Assembly (NCBI GenBank): GCA_025353235.1
Contig: JANXQZ010000790.1
Coordinates: 1-6,557 of the forward strand
DNA: 6,557 nucleotides
From: Bryobacterales bacterium
GTDB lineage: Bacteria; Acidobacteriota; Terriglobia; Bryobacterales; Bryobacteraceae
Direction of reading: 5' to 3'
The position numbers and the translations under genes were made by a program. The notes beneath the pieces were generated by a model that saw only the letters and a program-made list of their open reading frames with translations, searched no databases and had not been told where the DNA came from. Below are positions 4,022 through 6,557 of the stretch, piece by piece (the stretch's first letter is position 1; each line of letters begins with the position of its first letter).

Positions 4022-5722
4022 ATGGATCAGCTAAAGAACCTCCTGTTCAGTTTTAGCGTGAAGCAGCGCATTTCGCTGGGAGTAGCGGCACTGGCCGTCA
4101 TCGGCGGGCTTTATGCGATTTCCCATTGGAACCGCGAGCGCGACTTCAAGCCGCTGTACTCTGGACTCTCTCAAGAGGATGCAGCCGCCGTTCTCGCAAA
4201 GGTGCGGGAGGGCGGTTCTGAATTCCGTTTGAGCGAAAGCGGATCGTCGGTCCTGGTGCCCTCATCCAAGGTCGCGGAGCTTCGGCTTCAACTGGCTGCG
4301 GCAGGAGTACCCAAGAGCGGGCGCATTGGATACGAGCTGTTCGATAAAGTGAACTTCGGGACGAGCGACTTCGCCGAACAGATCAACTACCACCGCGCCA
4401 TTGAGGGGGAGCTAGAGCGCACAGTCATGGCCTTGGCTGAAGTAGAGCAGGCCCGCGTGCATGTTACCTTTCCGAAAGATTCCGTTTTCAGCGAATCCAA
4501 ACAGGCGGCGAAGGCGAGCGTCCTCCTGAAGCTGAAACCCGGAGCGAAACTCTCCGCCCAAAACGTCCTGGCAGTCTGCCAGTTAATGGCGAGTGCCGTG
4601 GAGGGTCTTGCGCCCGAGGCCGTATCGGTGGTCGACATGCACGGCAACGTGCTCAGCCGGCCACGGAAAGCAGTCTCGCCCGACAGTCCCGAGCCGGACG
4701 AAACAATGCTCGACTACAAAGGAAAAATTGAGCGAGAGTTAATCGCCAAGATTGGCACTACCCTAGAGCCCCTGCTTGGCGCGGAAAGATTCCGGGCCGG
4801 GGTGTCGGTTGATTGCGATTTCACCAGCGGCGAACAAAGCGAAGAAATTCTGGACCCTTCAAAATCAGTGATGGTAAGCTCTCAAAAAACAGAGGATGTC
4901 AGTGGCGGCGCCAGCGCTGCAGCCGGAGTGCCCGGAACGCCTTCTAATTTACCCAGGCCAACTGCGCGGGCCGGGGGCGGCGCGCCGCAAGTCTCGCGGC
5001 GGACCGAGAATGTCGCATATCAATCCAGCCGGACGGTTCGGAGGATGCGTCTGCCCCAGGGTTCGGTAAAGCGCATGTCCGTTTCGATTCTGGTGGATAA
5101 CGTGGTTCGGATGCAGGGCAGCGGTGCCAAGGCAAAGCGGATCATAGAGCCCCCGCCTCCCGAAAAGATGAAAGCCATTCGCGAGCTGATCGCAGGCGTG
5201 ATCGGATTTTCCGCTGATAGGGGCGATCAACTCGTGATCGAAAGTCTGCCATTTGAATCCACCCTGAATCCCGAGCCCCCCGCGTCTACAGGAATTCCGG
5301 GTACCCCAGCCCCTGGCAATCTGCCCCCCTGGCTGCAGGACGCGCTGAAGAACAAGACCTTCTTGATTGCGGGCGCAGCGGGCGCATTGGTCCTGGTGGG
5401 CCTCCTCGGGTTTGCCATGTTCGCCATGACGCGTAAGAAGTCCAAATCTAACCCGGTTGACATAAAGGCTGCCATCGAGAGCGGAGCAAAGGTGGAAGTC
5501 AATTCGGTCGCAGACGCCCAGAAGAAGATGGAAGCTCAATTGGCCGAGCAAGCAGCGACTCGCAATCGCCAGGAAATCGAGGCTCTCAGCGTGCTCAAGC
5601 TGTCCGCGGTGCAAACGAAGAAGACCGAGGTGCTTACAAAGCATATCAATGAAGAAGCTAAGAAGGATTCCAAGGTCATGGCACAAATCGTCCGGTCCTG
5701 GATAGCAGAGGGCGGAAAATAG
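4022..5722 (+). CDS. fliF: Flagellar MS-ring protein FliF
   Basis: A 566-residue inner-membrane protein that assembles the MS ring, the base on which rod, export gate and rotor are built. Membrane segment 1 is at about 17-34 and segment 2 at about 447-468. Between them lie the YscJ/FliF ring-building domains (from about 40, with DFKPLYSGLSQEDAAAV and EQINYHRAIEGELERTV, to about 220), followed by the FliF C-terminal periplasmic domain, which contains a disordered Gly/Ala/Pro loop at about 294-325 (GVPGTPSNLP at 302-311). A second Pro-rich linker at about 415-440 (GIPGTPAPGNLPPW at 424-437) precedes segment 2. The cytoplasmic tail (469-566) ends with DSKVMAQIVRSWIAEG at 549-564, the conserved FliG-binding motif. 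Length is at the normal family size. ATG 4022 is 13 nt after fliE; a weak purine-rich AGGCGGG precedes it. Confidence 0.97.
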   Translation: MDQLKNLLFSFSVKQRISLGVAALAVIGGLYAISHWNRERDFKPLYSGLSQEDAAAVLAKVREGGSEFRLSESGSSVLVPSSKVAELRLQLAAAGVPKSGRIGYELFDKVNFGTSDFAEQINYHRAIEGELERTVMALAEVEQARVHVTFPKDSVFSESKQAAKASVLLKLKPGAKLSAQNVLAVCQLMASAVEGLAPEAVSVVDMHGNVLSRPRKAVSPDSPEPDETMLDYKGKIERELIAKIGTTLEPLLGAERFRAGVSVDCDFTSGEQSEEILDPSKSVMVSSQKTEDVSGGASAAAGVPGTPSNLPRPTARAGGGAPQVSRRTENVAYQSSRTVRRMRLPQGSVKRMSVSILVDNVVRMQGSGAKAKRIIEPPPPEKMKAIRELIAGVIGFSADRGDQLVIESLPFESTLNPEPPASTGIPGTPAPGNLPPWLQDALKNKTFLIAGAAGALVLVGLLGFAMFAMTRKKSKSNPVDIKAAIESGAKVEVNSVADAQKKMEAQLAEQAATRNRQEIEALSVLKLSAVQTKKTEVLTKHINEEAKKDSKVMAQIVRSWIAEGGK

Positions 5723-5726
5723 CTCG

Positions 5727-6557
5727 ATGATCCAGAACGTCGAGGCCATTGCCCACACTCCATCCGGAATCCGCAAAGCCGCGATCCTGATGGTGGTCCT
5801 GGGTGAGGCGACCACCGCTGACGTGTTGAAGCAACTCGACGAAGAAGAAATTCAGGAACTCGGCCGCGAAATCGCGCGCATGTCGGCAATCACCACGGAG
5901 CAGGCCGAAGCCATTCTGGAAGAGTACTACTCCATGACAATGGCGCATGACTATGTGCTTAAGGGTGGAATAGACTATGCGCGCAAAGTACTGATCAGCG
6001 CTTTCGGGCCGGAACAAGCCACGAAGATGCTGGATCGCCTGATCAAGACTTTAGGAGCGGAGTCGGCCAGTTTCGACAGCCTGCAAAAAGCCGACCCCCA
6101 GCAGTTAGCCAAGTTCATCCACAACGAACATCCCCAGACGATCGCGCTGATCCTTTCCCATCTCAACCCTTCACAGGCCGCCGGGCTGATCATCTCGCTC
6201 CCGCCCGAATTGCGGGCCGACGTTGCTCTTCGGATGGCGAACCTCGATCAAATCTCACCCGAGATCATCTCGAAAATCGCTGGCATCATTGGTCAGAAAT
6301 TAAAGGCACTGGGAGAGATGAGCCGCGAGTCGTATGGCGGCGTCCGAGCGGTTTCCGAAATGTTCAATCGGCTGGACTCGGGTACCAGCAAGGAAGTGCT
6401 CGACACCATCGAGCAAAGCGATCCGAATCTGGTCGAAACCATCCGCCACCTCATGTTTGTGTTCGAGGATCTGCTCCTGCTTGGTCCCGAGGCCGTCAAA
6501 GAGGTTCTGGCCAAGGTGGATCGCAAGATTGTCACCGTCGCCCTCAAGGGCACCAGT
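5727..6557 (+). CDS. fliG: Flagellar motor switch protein FliG, C-terminus cut off by window edge
   Basis: 277 codons are visible from ATG 5727 and remain open at the right edge; full FliG is about 330-345 residues, so only the last part of the C-terminal torque domain is missing. FliG forms the cytoplasmic rotor ring, binding FliF through its N-terminal domain, FliM through the middle domain, and the stator MotA through charged C-terminal residues. Landmarks are GIRKAAILMVVLGE at 14-27 (FliG-N), NEHPQTIALILSHL at 133-146 with the EHPQ FliM-binding motif (134-137; followed by Thr rather than the Arg of E. coli), YGGVRAVSEMFNRLD at 203-217 (the Gly-Gly hinge), and LMFVFEDLLLL at 242-252, the start of the torque domain. 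VDRKIVTVALKGTS at the edge corresponds to the charged stator-interaction region just before the end. It starts 4 nt after the fliF stop, so it is translationally coupled. Confidence 0.97.
   Translation, partial: MIQNVEAIAHTPSGIRKAAILMVVLGEATTADVLKQLDEEEIQELGREIARMSAITTEQAEAILEEYYSMTMAHDYVLKGGIDYARKVLISAFGPEQATKMLDRLIKTLGAESASFDSLQKADPQQLAKFIHNEHPQTIALILSHLNPSQAAGLIISLPPELRADVALRMANLDQISPEIISKIAGIIGQKLKALGEMSRESYGGVRAVSEMFNRLDSGTSKEVLDTIEQSDPNLVETIRHLMFVFEDLLLLGPEAVKEVLAKVDRKIVTVALKGTS

Noticed and set aside
4949..5815. 288-codon minus-strand open frame antisense to fliF and fliG
   Set aside because: It spans the junction of two certain flagellar genes, and its composition shows no recognisable domain.

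Overview
The window is most simply read as a bacterial chromosome segment carrying the start of a flagellar basal-body operon, with unrelated housekeeping or accessory genes upstream. Gene content and protein style (a LarA-like protein with the GSHG..TAEGQ signature, a two-BON-domain exported protein, a class II aldolase with a C-terminal tail, and the order flgB-flgC-fliE-fliF-fliG) suggest an Acidobacteriota-like soil bacterium. That assignment is an inference from memory of these families, not a computed match.

Layout, left to right. (1) 1-717, minus strand: the N-terminal 239 codons of a LarA-like (nickel lactate racemase superfamily) protein that runs off the left edge. (2) 718-786: a short gap holding a strong GC-rich palindrome. 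(3) 787-1323, minus: an exported protein with two BON domains. (4) 1324-1439: a divergent intergenic region with a 16-bp dyad just upstream of the BON gene. (5) 1440-1949, plus: a small membrane-anchored protein that I cannot name. (6) 1960-2739, minus: a class II (fuculose-phosphate type) aldolase convergent with the previous gene, only 10 bp away, with a C-terminal tail resembling a microcompartment encapsulation peptide. (7) 2740-2930: a 191-bp divergent region that should contain the promoters of the aldolase and the flagellar operon. (8) 2931-6557, plus: flgB, flgC, fliE, fliF and fliG (the last truncated by the right edge), tightly packed with a 4-nt overlap or gaps of 4 to 13 nt.

The five flagellar genes form one assembly unit. 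FliF builds the MS ring in the inner membrane, FliG is the cytoplasmic switch/rotor ring docked on the FliF C-terminus, FliE is the MS-ring-to-rod adaptor, and FlgB and FlgC are proximal rod proteins. The FliF C-terminal FliG-binding tail and the FliG EHPQ motif are both intact, so the set looks functional.

I do not see a clearly new multi-gene system. The observations most worth following up are the aldolase tail, the 17-nt-arm palindrome at 732-770, the unidentified membrane protein, and the odd Shine-Dalgarno placement at flgB. I saw no tRNA, rRNA, CRISPR array, insertion sequence or attachment site.
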